Positions 35,130 through 45,081 of a DNA stretch of 64,000 bases are shown piece by piece. The notes under the pieces were generated by a model, which saw nothing but the letters and a program-made list of their open reading frames with translations, had not been told where the DNA came from and did not search any database. The translations under genes were made by a program, and so were the position numbers. This DNA comes from JAPYTK01 sp964401935 (GTDB taxonomy: Bacteria > Myxococcota_A > Polyangia > Polyangiales > Polyangiaceae): positions 1 to 64,000 of the forward strand of contig CAYOAL010000029.1 in NCBI GenBank assembly GCA_964401935.1, written 5' to 3'. The first letter of the stretch is position 1. Each line of letters begins with the position of its first letter.

Positions 35130-38100
35130 ATGGCGCAGACGAACATCGTGGGCAAAGGTAGCATTGCCAAGGGCAGCATCTCCGAGGGTAGCAGCATCTC
35201 CGAAGGTAGTCGCGAGGGAGGGATGGGGAACGGCTCCAAAGACGCCGCTGAGTCGTCCAAAAACGCCGCTGAGTCGGCTGCTCGAAACGACAAGCGGTCC
35301 AAGCGCAAGCGCCGGACGCAGCGTCCTACCGAGCCGCCCTACGGCCTCGAGTTCGATCGCCGGGTGACGACGGAGGGCGTCGATCCGCTCGACGAGCTCC
35401 GCTTCGAGAAGCGCACCAGCGTCATCACCAACCCCGACGGGTCGGTGGTGTTCAAGATGGAGGGCGCCGAGATCCCCGCGAGCTGGTCGCAGCTCGCCAC
35501 CGATATCGTCGTGTCGAAGTACTTCCGCAAGGCGGGCCTGTTCGGTGACAAGGACCACAGCGAGACGAGCGTGCGGCAGGTGGTGTACCGCATCGCTCAC
35601 ACGATCCGCACGGCCGGCGATCAGTTTGGCGGCTACTTCGCGTCGACCGAAGACGCCGACGCGTTCGAGGCCGAGCTCACCTACTTCCTCGCCAACCAGA
35701 TGGGCGCGTTCAACTCCCCGGTGTGGTTCAACTGCGGCCTGTGGCACGAGTACCAGGTGCGCGGGGCGGGTGGGAACTACGCCTGGAACCCCGCCGCGAA
35801 GGAGGGCTCGACGGACGAGATCTTCGAGATCGACAACGCCTACGAGCGCCCCCAGTGCTCGGCGTGCTTCATCCAGTCGGTGGATGACGACATGATGTCG
35901 ATCTACGAGCTCGTGAAGAACGAGGCGCGCCTCTTCAAGTACGGCTCGGGCACCGGCACCAACTTCAGCGCCCTGCGTGGCAAGCAGGAGAAGCTGTCTG
36001 GGGGCGGCACCTCGAGCGGACTCATGAGCTTCCTCGAGGTGTTCGACCGCGCCGCCGGCGCCACCAAGAGCGGCGGCACCACCCGGCGCGCCGCCAAGAT
36101 GGTGTGCCTCGACATGGATCACCCCGAGATCCTCGACTTCGTCCAGTGGAAGGTGCGCGAGGAGAAGAAGGCGCGCGCGCTCATCGGGGCCGGCTACGAG
36201 GCCGACTTCAACGGCGAGGCGTATCACACCATCAGCGGCCAGAACTCCAACAACTCGGTGCGTGTCACCGACGAGTTCATGCACGCGGCCACGCTCTCCG
36301 AGGGCGGCGCCGCGCCCCCGCCGCCCACCCGCACGATGGCACCCAAGGACGAGTGGCACACCATCGCCCGCACCACCGGCGAGATCGTCGAGACCCACCG
36401 CGCGAGCCACCTCTGGAACACCATCGCCGAGGCCGCCTGGGCCTGCGCCGATCCCGGCGTGCAGTACGACTCCACCATCAACCGCTGGCACACCTGCCCG
36501 AACACGGATCGCATTCGCGCGAGCAACCCGTGCTCGGAGTACATGTTCCTCGACAACAGCGCGTGCAACCTGGCGAGCCTCAACCTCACCAAGTTCCTCC
36601 GCGACGACAACTCCTTCGATGTCGACCTCTATCGCCACGCGTCGCGCGTGTTCTTCACCGCGATGGAGATCCTGGTCGACCTCTCGAGCTACCCCACCCG
36701 GCTGATCGCGAAGAACTCGCACGAGTACCGCCCCCTCGGCCTCGGCTACGCCAACCTCGGCACGCTGCTCATGCGACTCGGCCTCCCCTACGACTCCGAC
36801 GCCGGGCGCGCGGTGGCCGGCGCGGTCACCTCCATCCTCTGCGGCACCGCTTACCGAACGAGCGCGGAGATCGCGGCCAGCAAGGGGCCCTTCGCAGGCT
36901 ACGCGAAGAACCGGGAGCCGATGCTGCGGGTGATGGGGATGCATCGCGACGCGGCCTACGCCATCGATCGCGACGAGTGCCCCGACGACCTGTGGCGCGC
37001 CGCGGTGCAAGACTGGGACGACGCCTACGAGCTCGGCAAGCAGCACGGCTACCGCAACGCGCAGTCGACGGTGCTCGCCCCCACCGGCACCATCGGCCTG
37101 TTGATGGACTGCGACACGACCGGCGTGGAGCCCGACTTCGCGCTCGTGAAGTTCAAGAAGCTCGCTGGCGGCGGCTACTTCAAGATCGTGAACCAGTCGG
37201 TGCCGTTGGCCCTCGAGACGCTTGGTTACTCGGAGCACGAGATCCAAGAGATCGTCGCGCACATCTCGGGGACGAACACGTTGCTCGCGGCCCCCGACAT
37301 CAACCGCGCCAAGCTCCTGCAGCTCGGGCTCACCAAGGAGGAGCTCAACAAGGCAGAGGAGGCGCTCCCGAGCGTGTTCGATCTGTCTCAAGCGTTCGCG
37401 GTGTGGGTGGTCGGCGAAGACGCGTACGAGCGCCTGGGGGTACCCGGCTACGGCGCCCGCAAGGGGGAGAAGCCCAAGGAGCTGCTCACGCACCTCGGCT
37501 TCACCCGCGAGCAGATCCAGCGCGCCAGCGACGTCATCGTCGGTCACATGACCATCGAGGGGGCTCCCCACCTCCGCGACGAGCACCTGCCGGTGTTCGA
37601 CTGCGCCAACCGGTGCGGCCGCCTCGGCAAGCGCTACCTCGCCCCGATGTCGCACGTGAAGATGATGGCCGCCACGCAGCCGTTCCTGTCGGGCGCCATC
37701 AGCAAGACGGTCAACCTGCCCAACGACGCGACCGTAGACGACGTGCGCGAGATCTACGAGGCGGGCTGGCGTCTCGGCCTGAAGGCGGTGGCCATCTATC
37801 GCGACGGCTGCAAGGCGTCGCAGCCCCTCGGCACCACCGACGACGGCGCGGAGGAGCGCGACGCGAAGGACAAGAAGGAGAAGAAGGACAAGAAGGACGA
37901 GGCGGCGGCCAAGGCTGCGACCGCCAAGCCCACCGCGGTCGAGCTGGTGCGCGCCAACCCCGAGACGGCCACCCATCCGGTGGGCATCCGTGTGCGCCTG
38001 CCGCGCAAGCGCAGCGGCTTCACGCAGGAGGCGCGCGTAGGCGGGCACAAGATCTTCCTCCGCACCGGCGAATACGTCGACGGCACGCTCGGCGAGATCT

Positions 38101-38609
38101 TCATCGACATGCACAAGGAGGGTGCCGCCTTCCGCTCGCTCATGAACTGCTTCGCGATGGCCGTCTCGGTGGGTCTCCAGTACGGCGTGCCGCTCGAGAC
38201 GTTCGTCGATCAGTTCACGTTCACCCGCTTCGAGCCGCAGGGCACGGTGGAGGGTCACGACAACATCAAGTTCGCGACCTCGATCGTCGACTACATCTTC
38301 CGCACGCTCGGCGTGGAGTACCTCGCCCGCTACGATCTGGCGCACGTGCCGCCAGAGCCGCCGCCGATTCAGGACCCGTCCGAGTCGCGCGCGGAGGAGG
38401 AAGCGGCGGCCGTCGCCGACGACGAGCCGGCGCCGGTGTCCGCGGTGGAGGTGGCCCACCACCACGAGGGCGCGGGCAGCGTGCTCGATGCACAGCTCGA
38501 AGAGATGATGGGCGACGCGCCGGTGTGCGACAACTGCGGGCACATCACCGTGCGCAACGGCGCCTGCTACAAGTGTCTCAACTGCGGCAACTCGCTCGGC
38601 TGTAGCTGA
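35130..38609 (+). CDS. nrdJ: Adenosylcobalamin-dependent (class II) ribonucleotide reductase
   Basis: A 1159-residue enzyme making deoxyribonucleotides with vitamin B12 as radical source. Motifs: SNPCSEYMFLD (N-x-C-x-E site), GSGTGTNFSALRG, CSACFIQSVDDDM, and APTGTIGLLMDCDTTGVEPDF. The C-terminus is a cysteine-rich zinc-like tail (CDNCGHITVRNGACYKCLNC). Residues 10-50 are an unusual low-complexity N-terminal extension rich in Gly-Ser and Ala-Glu-Ser repeats. It ends at a strong terminator. No other ribonucleotide reductase is seen in the window. Confidence 0.97.
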   Translation: MAQTNIVGKGSIAKGSISEGSSISEGSREGGMGNGSKDAAESSKNAAESAARNDKRSKRKRRTQRPTEPPYGLEFDRRVTTEGVDPLDELRFEKRTSVITNPDGSVVFKMEGAEIPASWSQLATDIVVSKYFRKAGLFGDKDHSETSVRQVVYRIAHTIRTAGDQFGGYFASTEDADAFEAELTYFLANQMGAFNSPVWFNCGLWHEYQVRGAGGNYAWNPAAKEGSTDEIFEIDNAYERPQCSACFIQSVDDDMMSIYELVKNEARLFKYGSGTGTNFSALRGKQEKLSGGGTSSGLMSFLEVFDRAAGATKSGGTTRRAAKMVCLDMDHPEILDFVQWKVREEKKARALIGAGYEADFNGEAYHTISGQNSNNSVRVTDEFMHAATLSEGGAAPPPPTRTMAPKDEWHTIARTTGEIVETHRASHLWNTIAEAAWACADPGVQYDSTINRWHTCPNTDRIRASNPCSEYMFLDNSACNLASLNLTKFLRDDNSFDVDLYRHASRVFFTAMEILVDLSSYPTRLIAKNSHEYRPLGLGYANLGTLLMRLGLPYDSDAGRAVAGAVTSILCGTAYRTSAEIAASKGPFAGYAKNREPMLRVMGMHRDAAYAIDRDECPDDLWRAAVQDWDDAYELGKQHGYRNAQSTVLAPTGTIGLLMDCDTTGVEPDFALVKFKKLAGGGYFKIVNQSVPLALETLGYSEHEIQEIVAHISGTNTLLAAPDINRAKLLQLGLTKEELNKAEEALPSVFDLSQAFAVWVVGEDAYERLGVPGYGARKGEKPKELLTHLGFTREQIQRASDVIVGHMTIEGAPHLRDEHLPVFDCANRCGRLGKRYLAPMSHVKMMAATQPFLSGAISKTVNLPNDATVDDVREIYEAGWRLGLKAVAIYRDGCKASQPLGTTDDGAEERDAKDKKEKKDKKDEAAAKAATAKPTAVELVRANPETATHPVGIRVRLPRKRSGFTQEARVGGHKIFLRTGEYVDGTLGEIFIDMHKEGAAFRSLMNCFAMAVSVGLQYGVPLETFVDQFTFTRFEPQGTVEGHDNIKFATSIVDYIFRTLGVEYLARYDLAHVPPEPPPIQDPSESRAEEEAAAVADDEPAPVSAVEVAHHHEGAGSVLDAQLEEMMGDAPVCDNCGHITVRNGACYKCLNCGNSLGCS

Positions 38610-38628
38610 GCGACGCGCTCCACCGGAG

Positions 38629-38663
38629 CGGCCCCGAAGCCCGAGCGGCGTCGGGGCCGTTCT
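38629..38663 (+). terminator. Rho-independent terminator of nrdJ
   Basis: CGGCCCCGA (38629-38637) pairs perfectly with TCGGGGCCG (38651-38659), followed by TTCTT. It sits 20 bases after the nrdJ stop. Confidence 0.88.
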
Positions 38664-38688
38664 TCATTTCGCCGCGGCACTCCCCTCA

Positions 38689-38760
38689 CGTCGTCGACGC
38701 AGCGTCGTCGTCACCGCACGCCGTCGCCACCGCAGCGTCGTCGCCACCGCAGCGTCGCGG
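38689..38760. repeat. ~17-bp imperfect tandem repeat
   Basis: About four units of the type AGCGTCGTCGCCACCGC lie between the nrdJ terminator and the end of the convergent alr gene. Confidence 0.75.
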
Positions 38761-38769
38761 GCGCCCGCC

Positions 38770-40128
38770 TCAGGGGTGACGGTAGAAGCGGGGGACGCGC
38801 CGGCTGATGCTGGTGAGGCACTCCCACGAGATGGTGCCGATCTTCTCCGCGATCTCGTGCGCGGTGATCACGTCGGCGCCGAGGCGCCCCTTCTGCTCTC
38901 CGAGCACCACCACCTCGTCGCGCACCGCGACGCCGGGCACGTCGGTGACGTCGATCATGACCAGATCCATCGACACCGTCCCCACGATGGGCGCACGCCG
39001 GCCGCACACCAGGAGCTCGCCGCGGTTGGAGAGGGCGCGATTCAGCCCGTCGGCGTAGCCCATCGGGATGGTGGCGATGCGGCTCGCGCGGTGCGCCGTC
39101 CACGTGTGGCCGTAGCCGATCGACTCGCCGGGCGCGATGTCGCGCAGCGCCACAACCTCGCTCAGCACCCGCATCGCCGGCCGCAGGTTGGGGCGGCGTC
39201 GCGCGCTCGAGGGCTCGCCGGGGCAGGGATGAACCCCGAAGAGCGCGAGCCCGGGGCGCACCAGATCGAGCTGAGCCTCGGGAGCCCGCAGCATGGCGGC
39301 GCTGTTCGCCGCGTGTCGAATCGAGGGGGCGAAGCCGGCGCGCCGCACGATGGCGGCGGCGCGGTCGAACTCCGCGAGCTGGGCGCGGGTCGCCTCGAGC
39401 GAGTGCGCGTCGGCGCAGGCGAGGTGCGTCATCAGCCCCGTCACCCGCAGCTCCTTCGCAAGGGAGAGGGCGTTCAGCGTCCCCTCGAGCTCGGCAGGCC
39501 GCACCCCGAGGCGCCCCATCCCCGTGTCCACCTTGAGGTGAACGGCCACCTCGCGGCGCTGCATGAAGCGCGCGGCGGCGGCGAGCAGCTCGATCTGCCC
39601 TGGGTCGTACACCACCGGCGTGAGGTGGTGCTCGAGGAGCGCCTCCACGCCATCGCGGCGACGCCCGAAGTAGCCGCCCATCACCAACACGGGGCAGCTC
39701 ACGCCAGCCTCGCGCAGCTCGATCCCCTCCTCGAGGAGCGCGACGCACAACCCATCGACCCCCGCATGCTCGAGGGTGGTGGCGACCGCTCGTGCGCCGT
39801 GACCGTAACCGTCGGCCTTGAGCACGGCCCACAGGCGCGCTCGGGTGGCGGCTCCTTGCGACGGCGCCTCTGCGCGGTCGGCCACCAGCCCGTCGATGAG
39901 CTCACGGAAATTGTGGCGCACGTTGGCGAGGTTGATCTCGGCGCGGGTGACGCGGGCCGCCTTCGCCGGTGCTGCACGAGGCGGGCGCACCACGCGGAGC
40001 TCACGCTGCTCGATCATCGGCGGTGGATCCCCGCCGAGCGGATCGCGTGGCGTCACGACCACCTCGCGAGCCGGTGGGGGATCGACGGGTTCGACCTCGG
40101 AGTCCAGCTGTGGCCGGGAGAGTGCCAT
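38770..40128 (-). CDS. alr: Alanine racemase
   Basis: A 452-residue PLP enzyme that interconverts L- and D-alanine for peptidoglycan. The PLP lysine is K104 in AVLKADGYGHGA. Other landmarks are HLKVDTGMGRLGV, the tyrosine loop IGYGHTWTAH, MGYADGLNR and TVSMDLVMIDVTD. An N-terminal extension of about 65 residues, Pro- and Arg-rich, precedes the usual start of the domain. Either the extension is a lineage feature or the true start lies downstream. Confidence 0.95.
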   Translation of the reverse strand: MALSRPQLDSEVEPVDPPPAREVVVTPRDPLGGDPPPMIEQRELRVVRPPRAAPAKAARVTRAEINLANVRHNFRELIDGLVADRAEAPSQGAATRARLWAVLKADGYGHGARAVATTLEHAGVDGLCVALLEEGIELREAGVSCPVLVMGGYFGRRRDGVEALLEHHLTPVVYDPGQIELLAAAARFMQRREVAVHLKVDTGMGRLGVRPAELEGTLNALSLAKELRVTGLMTHLACADAHSLEATRAQLAEFDRAAAIVRRAGFAPSIRHAANSAAMLRAPEAQLDLVRPGLALFGVHPCPGEPSSARRRPNLRPAMRVLSEVVALRDIAPGESIGYGHTWTAHRASRIATIPMGYADGLNRALSNRGELLVCGRRAPIVGTVSMDLVMIDVTDVPGVAVRDEVVVLGEQKGRLGADVITAHEIAEKIGTISWECLTSISRRVPRFYRHP

Positions 40129-40265
40129 GATGGGTCTCGTATCGAAATGCGCCCCCAAGGGCAAAGATTCCCACGGGTGAGCGGGTGGTAGCGTCGGCAC
40201 CTCACGAGCGCAAGACCGGCGCGGGGCTCGGCTCCTCGCGCCGGCTCGCTGTCCATGGCCGAGCG

Positions 40266-40572
40266 ACCGACACGGCGGCGCCCTCCCGACACGGCGGCGC
40301 CCTACCGACACTGCGGCGCCCTACCGACACTGCGGCGCCCTNNNNNNNNNNNNNNNNNNNNNNNNNNNNNNNNNNNNNNNNNNNNNNNNNNNNNNNNNNN
40401 NNNNNNNNNNNNNNNNNNNNNNNNNNNNNNNNNNNNNNNNNCGCCCTACCGACACTGCGGCGCCCTACCGACACTGCGGCGCCCTACCGACACTGCGGCG
40501 CCCTACCGACACTGCGGCGCCCTACCGACACTGCGGCGCCCTACCGACACTGCGGCGCCCTACCGACACTGC
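40266..40572. repeat. 19-bp minisatellite with assembly gap
   Basis: The unit is ACCGACACTGCGGCGCCCT. Four copies precede the 100-N gap (40342-40441); six full copies and partial ends follow it. The array abuts and includes the stop codon of the next minus-strand gene. The copy number is unknown because of the gap. Confidence 0.95.
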
Positions 40573-41138
40573 TGCGTGCATTGCCGGAGCCCTGCCTCAC
40601 AGCCCGGCTTGCAGCCGCTCCGCTGCGTCGAGGCGTCGCAGCCGTCGAGGCACGCCTCGTTCACCACGCGACACTCGGCGTGACAAGCGTGGACGGGGGC
40701 GAAGTCTTCCCGCTGCTCGAGGAGGCTCTTGCTGAGCTGCGGGAGCGGTGCGGTGTTCGGGGACAACACCGCGCTCGACTTGACGACGTCGCCCGAGTCA
40801 CCGAGCTGTTGGATACGCAGCTGGGCGTGGAGCACGCGATCGCGAGTCTGCCCATAGGTGTAGTGCGTGACCCACTCGGTCCAGCAGGCCCGGCGGTCGC
40901 TGGCGGCGATCTGCGGCTGCGCGTCGAGCGCCATGCAGTGCTCGAAGCGGATGTCCCCCTCGTAGATCGCCTGGATGCTCGCTCCACAGCCCGACGCGAG
41001 GGTCCCCGCCCCCAGCACCGCTCCTCCGAGCACGACCGCGGCCACGCGGCCTCCGACCACGGCCGCCGCCACGCGCCTACCCCAGCGGGCCGGCAGCACC
41101 ACGAACCGAGACGTCAAACGCGCGTCGGAGGCTTTCAT
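40560..41138 (-). CDS. Cys-rich putative lipoprotein
   Basis: A 192-residue protein. An Arg-rich N-region and hydrophobic stretch VAAVVLGGAVLGAGTLASGC end in lipobox ASGC. The C-terminal 50 residues have nine to ten cysteines (HACHAECRVVNEACLDGC, SGCKPGCEAGLRQCTQQC). No family is recognised. The stop codon lies in the first unit of the 19-bp minisatellite, whose sequence is continuous with the end of this gene. Confidence 0.7.
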   Translation of the reverse strand: MKASDARLTSRFVVLPARWGRRVAAAVVGGRVAAVVLGGAVLGAGTLASGCGASIQAIYEGDIRFEHCMALDAQPQIAASDRRACWTEWVTHYTYGQTRDRVLHAQLRIQQLGDSGDVVKSSAVLSPNTAPLPQLSKSLLEQREDFAPVHACHAECRVVNEACLDGCDASTQRSGCKPGCEAGLRQCTQQCR

Positions 41139-41220
41139 GCTAGACCCACGTGCTCATCTTTTATAGCACCTTCGCCTCCCATCCGCGGGCACAAGGCCCC
41201 CGGCGCGAAAAGAACCACAC

Positions 41221-43398
41221 GTGGACACAGATCCCGACAAGCACGAGCCGCACGGCGACGACACGTCCGTCGCCGAGGAAGAAGATGCGCTCTGTCAGCG
41301 CGTGGTCACCCACCTCTCGCGGCTCCGTCCCTCGCGGCCGCCGATGCACTTCAGCGACGACAGCGCGCTCCTCACGCTGCGCGACCAGATCGCAACCGCG
41401 CGACTCGAGGACGTGCCGGCGCTGATGGCGCAGATGGAACAGGTGGCGGCGGTAGCGTCGAGCCGGAGCAAGCCGGTGGTGGAGCCCATCAACCCTGCCA
41501 GCCCCTACTTCGGCCACCTCCGCCTCGACGAGGAAGGTCGGGGCGTGCGCGACGTGTTGATCGGCCGCACCACGCACATCGATCCGAAGGAAGGGATCCG
41601 CATCGTCGACTGGCGCCACGCGCCGGTGAGCCAGCTCTATTACCGCTACGACGAGGGCGCCGACTACGAGGAGGTGTTTGGCGAGCGCGAGGTGGAGGGC
41701 AAGGTGTTGCTCCGGCGCACGCTCACCATCAGCGAGGGCCAGCTGCGCCGTGTGGACGCACCGCAAGGCACGTTCCTGCGCACGCGCGAGGGAGGGTGGC
41801 GTCGCATCGATCAGCGCCATGTGCAGCTCGAGGGAGGCGAAGGCTCGGCGGTCCGCGCCGAGCACATCCGCGGCATGCTTGGCGTGGACGGTCCCATCGA
41901 GCAGCGCGAAGACCGTCACCTGCAAGACGTCACGGCGCTGCTCGACGCGCGCCAGTTCGAGCTGATCAGCCGGCCCGACGCCGGGCTGGTGGTCATCCAG
42001 GGTGGTGCCGGCAGCGGCAAGACCACCATCGGCGTGCACCGCATGTCGTACCTCGCGTTTCAGGCCAAGCACCGCTTCACCCCCGACCGGATGCTGGTGG
42101 TGGTGGGGACGCCCGCGCTGCGCGACTACATCGGCCAGCTGCTCGACGCGCTCGGCCTTGGCGGCGTGCGAGTGCTCACGTGGCGGCACTTCGCGCGCAA
42201 TCTCTTCGAGCGGCACTACCCGCGGCACGCCAAGATCTCCGAAGAAGACAACACGCCCGCCGAGGTGAGTCGCCTCAAGACCGATCCACTCGTGTTGCGC
42301 CTCATGAGCGCGGCCGCCAAGGCGTTCCGCAAGGCCGGGCGCGTTCGCCCCACCGACGCGATGGACCTCTGGGCGGAGACCCTCACCGCCACCGATCGCA
42401 TCCGCGCCGCCTACGCCGAGCAGCCCGAGTCGGAGCGACGGCTCACCCCGCAACAGCTCGACCGCGTGCTCGCTTACACCGCCGATCGCTGCCCCGCCGT
42501 GCTCGAGTGGGGCGCGGATCGTGACGAGGACGACGAGCCGGATCCGGTCATCGAGGGTGCGGATGGCGTCGTCGAGCAGGTGGACGAGCGCGCCACCGTC
42601 GACATGGACGACTACGCCCTCCTCCTCCGCGCCCACCAGCTCCTGTGCGGCCCGCTCCGCAGCAAGAAGAAGAAGCCGCTCCGCTTCGAGCACCTCTTCA
42701 TCGACGAGGCGCAAGATCTGGCACCCGTCGACATCTGCATGCTGGCCGAGATCGTCACCGACGCCAAGAGCATCACCCTCGCCGGCGACACCTCGCAGCG
42801 CCTCCACGTCGACACTGGCTTCGTGCGTTGGAGCGAGGTCACCCGTGCCCTCGATCTGTCCCACGTCGAGATCGAGCCGCTGCGCATCGCCTACCGCTCC
42901 ACCCGCGAGGTGCTGAAGCTCGCCCGCGCCGTGCTCGGGCCGCTCGCCGATCCCGAGGAGCCGGTGGCGACACGCTCTGGAGCACCCGTCGAGCACCACA
43001 GCCTGCCGTCGCAGGGAGCCGCGGCGGCCTTCCTCGGTGAGGCGCTGCGGCCGCTCTTTCAGCGCGAGCCGCGCGCCACGGTGGCCGTGCTCGCGCGCTA
43101 CCCCGAGCAGGCCGACGCCTACCACGAGGCGCTGACGATGGCGGAGGTCCCCAACCTCCGGCGCGTGAAGAACTACGACTTCGCGTTTCGCCCGGGGGTG
43201 GAGGTCACCGAGATCCGCCAGGTGAAGGGCCTCGAGTACGACTACGTGGTGCTCGTCGACGTCAACGCCGACACCTATCCCGACAACGAGGAGGCGCGCT
43301 ATCAGCTGCACATCGGCGCGACGCGCGCCGCCCATCAGCTTTGGGTGATCTCCACCGGGAGCCCGTCCCCGCTCTTGCCAGACTGGCTCGAGCTCTGA
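41221..43398 (+). CDS. UvrD/HelD-like superfamily 1 helicase
   Basis: A 725-residue ATPase. Walker A is GGAGSGKTT (K267) and Walker B is FIDEAQD (about residue 495). Other SF1 motifs are LAGDTSQRLH, EPLRIAYRSTREV, TEIRQVKGLEYDYVVLVD and LHIGATRAAHQLWV. The N-terminal domain with YFGHLRLDEEGRGVRDVLIG and DWRHAPVSQLYYRYDEG is the HelD hallmark; HelD releases stalled RNA polymerase. GTG 41221 is the start. Whether the RNA polymerase-binding arms are complete was not checked. Confidence 0.9.
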   Translation: MDTDPDKHEPHGDDTSVAEEEDALCQRVVTHLSRLRPSRPPMHFSDDSALLTLRDQIATARLEDVPALMAQMEQVAAVASSRSKPVVEPINPASPYFGHLRLDEEGRGVRDVLIGRTTHIDPKEGIRIVDWRHAPVSQLYYRYDEGADYEEVFGEREVEGKVLLRRTLTISEGQLRRVDAPQGTFLRTREGGWRRIDQRHVQLEGGEGSAVRAEHIRGMLGVDGPIEQREDRHLQDVTALLDARQFELISRPDAGLVVIQGGAGSGKTTIGVHRMSYLAFQAKHRFTPDRMLVVVGTPALRDYIGQLLDALGLGGVRVLTWRHFARNLFERHYPRHAKISEEDNTPAEVSRLKTDPLVLRLMSAAAKAFRKAGRVRPTDAMDLWAETLTATDRIRAAYAEQPESERRLTPQQLDRVLAYTADRCPAVLEWGADRDEDDEPDPVIEGADGVVEQVDERATVDMDDYALLLRAHQLLCGPLRSKKKKPLRFEHLFIDEAQDLAPVDICMLAEIVTDAKSITLAGDTSQRLHVDTGFVRWSEVTRALDLSHVEIEPLRIAYRSTREVLKLARAVLGPLADPEEPVATRSGAPVEHHSLPSQGAAAAFLGEALRPLFQREPRATVAVLARYPEQADAYHEALTMAEVPNLRRVKNYDFAFRPGVEVTEIRQVKGLEYDYVVLVDVNADTYPDNEEARYQLHIGATRAAHQLWVISTGSPSPLLPDWLEL

Positions 43399-43401
43399 GC
43401 G

Positions 43402-43942
43402 CGGCCCCCCGGCCGGCGGCTGTGCCCGGCGATGGTCTCGGCGCGCGGTGGCGAGGATCGGGGCCCGGACCGCGACGGCGAGCTGCTCGGCGCTGAGCTC
43501 CGGGAGGCAGCGCGGCGGCGACACCGCCATCAGATCGTCCTCCCGCTCCACGTGGCCGAGTCCGAGCACGTGCCCGAGCTCGTGGGCCAGCGTCACGTCG
43601 ACCGTCCCCGGGCGGCGGCGCCCGATCGGCTCGAGCGCAACCAGCACGGTGGGCGTCGCCTCCGGCAACACGCCGAGGCAACGGCCCAAGCCCCGCCCGC
43701 CGGTCGAAGCGCCGGAGCGACACCTGCCGCCCACGGGCGAACGCCGCCAGCTGCTCGGGGCTCGCGTAGGGGACCGGCTCGCCCAGGCGCGCCGACACCC
43801 CCGCCGCCACCGGCCCGTGCGCCACCGGGTGGGGGTCGAGCTCGCAGCCGCCGAGCGCCACCGCCTGCGTCACCCCGAGCCCGAGCCCGAGCGCGGCCCA
43901 TGCGAGACGCGACACGCCGAGCCGGAGGCTCATGAGACTCAT
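43402..43942 (-). pseudogene. Frameshifted matrixin-like metalloprotease lipoprotein
   Basis: Frame A from ATG 43942 encodes a signal with lipobox LGGC and continues to RQVSLRRFDRRAGLG. The next frame carries RCLGVLPEATPTVLVALEP and the zinc site HELGHVLGLGH (43552-43584) with DDLM as Met-turn. The shift lies in GC-run sequence at about 43690-43710. The catalytic frame then runs on without stop into the helicase antisense, so the true end is unclear. It is an inactivated gene or an assembly indel. Its start overlaps the upstream gene by 4 bases. Confidence 0.7.
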
Positions 43943-45081
43943 GGAGCGCCCGCAGCACGCACGAGCGCGATCCCCTCGTGCGGGTTGAGGAACGTGCCCC
44001 CCACCGCGTAGTGCTTGCCTGCGCCGTCACCCCATATGGCGTGGATGTCGACGCGGCTGAACGGATCCGCCTCGCGCACCACCTCGCGGCTCGCCACCTC
44101 GAAGCGCCCCACGAAGCCGAGGATCCCGCCGATGACGGCGTGATCCGGGCTCACCATGTGCACCGCGTTGAGCCCCCCGAGCGCGTCCGGGCCCACCGTG
44201 TCCCACGCGCTCCCGTCCCACACCGCGATCCGCGCGTTGTTGCGGCCCCCCACCGCCACGATGTGATCCTCGGCGGTGCCCCAGAGCGACACGAAGTCTT
44301 GCGAGGCCAGCGGCCCGGCCCCGGTCGCCTTCCACGCCGAACCGTCGAAGCGCAGGATCAGGCCCCTCTGCCCCACCGCGAACAGCTCGCTCCCGATCCC
44401 CCACACCTTGAACAGCGCCTTCGCGTCCTGCGGATTCTCGCTCGGCTCCACCGCGTAGGGCGTGAACGTGTCGCCGTCGTAGCGCAGGATGAGCGGCGCC
44501 CCGTCGAACGGATTCCCCCCCACGATCCACAGGTCGTCCCGCGCGAAGCCGAACACCCCCCACAGATCTTCGGTCGTGCCCACGTCGATCACCGACCACG
44601 CGGTGCCGTCGTAGTGCGCCATCGCGCCGTCCGTCCCCACCGTGAACACGTCGTCGGGACCGAACCCAAACACCCACACCAACAGCGGCAGCGCCGGCGC
44701 GTCCATCCGCTCCCAGCTGCTCCCGTCGAAGTGATGGATCTCCCCGCCCGCGTCCGTCCCCCCCACCACGAACACATCGTCGGGTCCCGAGCCCCACACC
44801 CCCGACAGCGAGCCCGCCGACGCGCTGTCGAACGCCTCCTCCCAGCGCGGCTCACCGCTCGGCGGCGCCGTCGTCTCGTCGTCGCTGCAGCCGGCCGCGC
44901 CCACCGAGAGCACGAGCCCAACCACCCCGCCCAGCGTCCACCACGACCGGCGGCGACACCAAGCCGAGGGACGCAGCGCCGGCGACGAAGGAGACCAACC
45001 CGGCGACGAAGGAGACCAAGCACCCAATGAACACCAAAACGAAGACCAAGCAGACAACCAAGACATGCGCGGATCCACCAA
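43939..45081 (-). CDS. Beta-propeller-like lipoprotein with myxobacterial GSGPDDVFVVG repeats
   Basis: A 380-residue frame. The probable lipoprotein signal is GVVGLVLSVGAAGC, preceded by a long Ser/Trp-rich stretch encoded by imperfect tandem DNA, so the real start may be later. The mature part has repeated units of about 45 residues, e.g. LSGVWGSGPDDVFVVG, WVFGFGPDDVFTVG and WGVFGFARDDLWIVGG, with HFDGSSWE or HYDGTAWS between. This resembles the WGSxPDDVWAVG propeller repeats common in myxobacteria. It is coupled (ATGA) to the frameshifted matrixin gene. Confidence 0.75.
   Translation of the reverse strand: MVDPRMSWLSAWSSFWCSLGAWSPSSPGWSPSSPALRPSAWCRRRSWWTLGGVVGLVLSVGAAGCSDDETTAPPSGEPRWEEAFDSASAGSLSGVWGSGPDDVFVVGGTDAGGEIHHFDGSSWERMDAPALPLLVWVFGFGPDDVFTVGTDGAMAHYDGTAWSVIDVGTTEDLWGVFGFARDDLWIVGGNPFDGAPLILRYDGDTFTPYAVEPSENPQDAKALFKVWGIGSELFAVGQRGLILRFDGSAWKATGAGPLASQDFVSLWGTAEDHIVAVGGRNNARIAVWDGSAWDTVGPDALGGLNAVHMVSPDHAVIGGILGFVGRFEVASREVVREADPFSRVDIHAIWGDGAGKHYAVGGTFLNPHEGIALVRAAGAP

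Noticed and set aside
40202..40474. Protein-coding gene across the 19-bp minisatellite
   Set aside because: Open frames exist only because 57 bases hold three units without stops; the peptide is a pure repeat and includes N.
40266..40572. CRISPR array
   Set aside because: Units are contiguous 19-mers without spacers and no cas genes are present.
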